This document shows positions 5,364 to 6,828 of a stretch of 6,828 nt of DNA, in pieces (position 1 is the first letter of the stretch; every line of letters begins with the position of its first letter). Location: the NCBI GenBank assembly GCA_036003885.1, contig DASYSA010000303.1, positions 1 to 6,828 on the forward strand, read 5' to 3'. The position numbers and the translations under genes were made by a program. The stretch is from DASYSA01 sp036003885. GTDB taxonomy: Bacteria > Acidobacteriota > Blastocatellia > UBA7656. The notes under the pieces are model-generated. The model did no database searches. It was not told the DNA's origin and saw only the letters and a list, made by a program, of their open reading frames with translations.

Positions 5364-5994
5364 TTACCAGGAATAGGCTGTGCGAACGACCAGACGCGTT
5401 ACTGCCAGATTCGTCCGTGATCGAAGGCTCCCATCCAGCCACCGAATTTCCGGACTGATGGATATCGCCCAAGGAAGGGACAGCCGAAGACCCGCGCCCA
5501 AATCTGGTCCGACCCCTGTGTCGCTCACCTCGGCTTCGGTGTGGATCACCTCCGGTCCACCTATCCGTCCGGTACTCTGCACTGATTTCGACCACAGCGA
5601 TTCCGGCTGTCACGTATGGTTGAACACGCCGGGCCTTGTAGCGGTATTGAAAATTGACCGATGCGATCGTCGGCGGGCGGATGCCAGCGTGCGTGGTGAC
5701 GAAGCAGAATGTTCCCTCGATCGCGCACTGAGCAAGCCCCGGAGAGAACCCCAGCGTGCGATTCACTTCGAATTCGACACCGACTCCCGACCTGTGCACA
5801 ATCGCCAGGCTACCACCAATATTCAGCCGATCGCCGAGTGTGGCGCCCTCGTACACAAATACGTGGCCCAAGCCGACACTGACAGATACCTCTCGAGTGA
5901 ACCTCGGTGTGGGAGGAGATTGTGGTTGTGCCCAACTGGTCGTGGGAACCGAGATGACAAAGGTCGCGACAACAGCCGCCCATGTTCGCCTCAA
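5364..5994 (-). pseudogene. Outer-membrane beta-barrel gene broken by a frameshift
   Basis: The start is TTG at 5992-5994, with AGGAGG 8 nt upstream (6003-6008); it opens a clean signal peptide, MRRTWAAVVATFVISV with cleavage after TTSWA. An in-frame ATG at 6042 has no such site and would add 16 residues. Frame one gives barrel strands: EVSVSVGLGHVFVYEG (35-50), RLNIGGSLAIVHRSG, VGVEFEVNRTLGF, a Cys pair (90 and 97), TIASVNFQYRY, and VQPYVTAGIAVVEISAEYRT ending near residue 143. The remainder of the family pattern, VGPDLGAGLRLSLPW, SISPEIRWLDGSL and the terminal VVRTAYSW, lies in the other frame and stops at 5364. The shift falls between about 5575 and 5530 and equals one extra base or two lost bases. 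Unshifted translation instead runs to 5302 with non-barrel sequence. The full barrel would be about 209 residues, close to the intact barrel nearby. A sequencing error is possible, though no long homopolymer is present. Confidence 0.8.
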
Positions 5995-6204
5995 GAATCT
6001 GTCCTCCTGCCAGAAAATGTGCAGCAAGATTCGGCTCAGCATGCACTTCTCGCCTCAGCCTAACGACTCAATGTTAGCCGGCGCTGAGCGCGCATCTTTA
6101 CGAGCGAGGGAACCGCCGGGGCGCGCGACAGCTGCAGTGGCGACGGGTTCAACGCGTTGCCTGTTGAATTCGCCCCGCTATCGAGCCAACGCCCGAATGC
6201 TCTG

Positions 6205-6238
6205 TACTCCGGCAAGGGTGGAGAGTCCTATCGGAGTA
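6205..6238 (-). terminator. Weak hairpin downstream of the glycine-zipper gene
   Basis: TACTCCG (6205-6211) and CGGAGTA (6232-6238) are exact inverted 7-bp arms around a 20-nt loop, starting 13 nt after the stop of the gene at 6252-6719 on the minus strand. No T-run follows. It may mark the 3' end of that transcript; support is low. The rest of 5995-6251 should hold the promoter of the broken barrel gene, but I see no convincing promoter boxes. Confidence 0.2.
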
Positions 6239-6251
6239 TGAGGGTGCGCTT

Positions 6252-6719
6252 CTAACGAAGTCTTTCCCATTTCTCGCCTCGGCGACCGGCGCCAATTGCT
6301 GCACCTATCAAGCCACCGAACAATGCGCCAGACCAAGCTCCAAGCGCCGTAGCCTTGGCAACGCTAGAGCCCCCGCCAACCTCCTCATGTTGCAATCCCA
6401 ATGAGATCGCGCCCGGAACCGCGCCGATCACAACACCCCATTTGGCATATTTCCAGGCGGACTCTTTGCGTGACAGAAATCCACGGCTGATCTCAATTCG
6501 GGTCAAGACTGCGATTGGTATGGATATCGAAGCGGTCCTCCCCTCAGGTTGGAGCACAATAGTGTCTGTGGTCAACGCTTCAACGCGTCCACTCATTTTG
6601 CGAATGTCGGTAGTCCATACTCGAACCCTTGTACCTACGGTGAGCCCAGGAACTTCCTGGGCAGCAAGCGGCGCTGGCAGGAGACAAATTACTAGTAATT
6701 GAATCAGCACGACTCTCAT
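6252..6719 (-). CDS. Secreted/membrane protein with SH3-like segment and glycine-zipper tail, 155 residues
   Basis: A signal peptide (MRVVLIQLLVICLLPAPLAA, cleaved before QEV) is followed by a small beta-rich segment, residues 27-80: GTRVRVWTTD, MSGRVEALTTDTIVLQ, ASISIPIAVLTRIEISRG. This resembles an SH3-like or bacterial Sm-like fold and is typical of a family frequent in Acidobacteria and Gemmatimonadota (recalled, not searched). Residues 91-145 are glycine- and alanine-rich, with two helices (KWGVVIGAVPGAISLGL and GAWSGALFGGLIGAAIGAG) of glycine-zipper type, likely membrane-inserted. It ends GEKWERLR, a tail I recall as conserved. The start at 6719 is preferred over 6806 because the signal peptide begins there and AGGA lies 6 nt upstream. 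It sits upstream of the broken barrel gene on the same strand with a 257-nt gap, so separate transcription is likely. Role unknown; probably cell-envelope. Confidence 0.82.
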   Translation of the reverse strand: MRVVLIQLLVICLLPAPLAAQEVPGLTVGTRVRVWTTDIRKMSGRVEALTTDTIVLQPEGRTASISIPIAVLTRIEISRGFLSRKESAWKYAKWGVVIGAVPGAISLGLQHEEVGGGSSVAKATALGAWSGALFGGLIGAAIGAGRRGEKWERLR

Positions 6720-6794
6720 GGAGCTTCCTCTCTTGGCCGCCCAACGGCTTGGCGATAACCCGCACCGAGGCTCGTCTTTTGGGAGCCGAGGGAA

Positions 6795-6825
6795 CTGCTG
6801 CAGCACGCGACAGCGGCTGCAGCAG
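6795..6825. repeat. 10-bp inverted repeat with 11-nt loop upstream of the glycine-zipper gene
   Basis: CTGCTGCAGC (6795-6804) and GCTGCAGCAG (6816-6825) are perfect reverse complements around ACGCGACAGCG. It lies 75 nt upstream of the ATG at 6719 on the minus strand. It could be a hairpin ending an upstream transcript outside the window, or a leader or operator element. No T-run is adjacent on the minus-strand side. Confidence 0.6.
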
Positions 6826-6828
6826 CGA

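Noticed and set aside
5302..6042. 246-residue intact protein
   Set aside because: After about residue 159 the sequence loses all barrel character, while the expected C-terminal strands and terminal Trp appear in another frame. TTG 5994 has the better start signals.
6058..6079. Integron attC recombination site (GCCTAAC with GTTAGCC)
   Set aside because: The two blocks are only 8 bp apart, the second does not fit GTTRRRY, and the usual inner core sites and 50+ bp spacing are missing.

Overview
The window looks like a chromosomal segment of a Gram-negative soil-type bacterium. It carries a heavy-metal/RND efflux pump fragment, two small outer-membrane beta-barrels ending in an aromatic residue, and a short signal-peptide protein with a glycine-zipper tail. 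The barrels, the fibronectin-type III protein and the glycine-zipper protein resemble families I associate with Acidobacteriota (Solibacter/Bryobacter-like genomes). That assignment is inference from family resemblance, not from a search.

Layout. Positions 2-640 (+) hold the C-terminal quarter of a CzcA/CusA-type RND transporter, whose first helix after the periplasmic domain appears to have lost about eight residues. Converging on it are three minus-strand reading frames: an unrecognised 192-residue protein (795-1373) with a very good ribosome-binding site, a 40-codon in-frame frame straight after its stop (672-794), and a cytosolic 215-residue protein with a C-terminal fibronectin type III domain (1477-2124). 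A 14-bp perfect hairpin stem lies between the 192- and 215-residue genes.

Positions 2125-3283 hold no convincing gene but are rich in repeats: two tandem 18-nt hairpins (2437-2478), six contiguous copies of a 41-bp GC-rich repeat (2546-2791, plus 7 bp), and four copies of a 15-bp repeat (3176-3235). The 41-bp unit has no stop triplet on either strand, so long false ORFs cross it in all six frames. A PIG-L/LmbE-family deacetylase follows on the plus strand (3284-3997).

The right half is all minus strand: an intact outer-membrane beta-barrel (4247-4906), a decayed N-terminal fragment of an IS110-type transposase (5083-5250), a second beta-barrel gene broken by a frameshift (5364-5994), and a secreted/membrane protein with an SH3-like segment and glycine zipper (6252-6719).

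The genes do not form an obvious pathway. The common theme is decay and rearrangement: a truncated transposase, a frameshifted barrel, a shortened RND helix and dense short-period repeats. I do not see a clear new defence, mobile or biosynthetic system. The most unusual structures are the 41-bp array with its neighbouring repeats, and the transposase remnant whose chimeric ORF ends in an ATGA overlap with the intact barrel gene.
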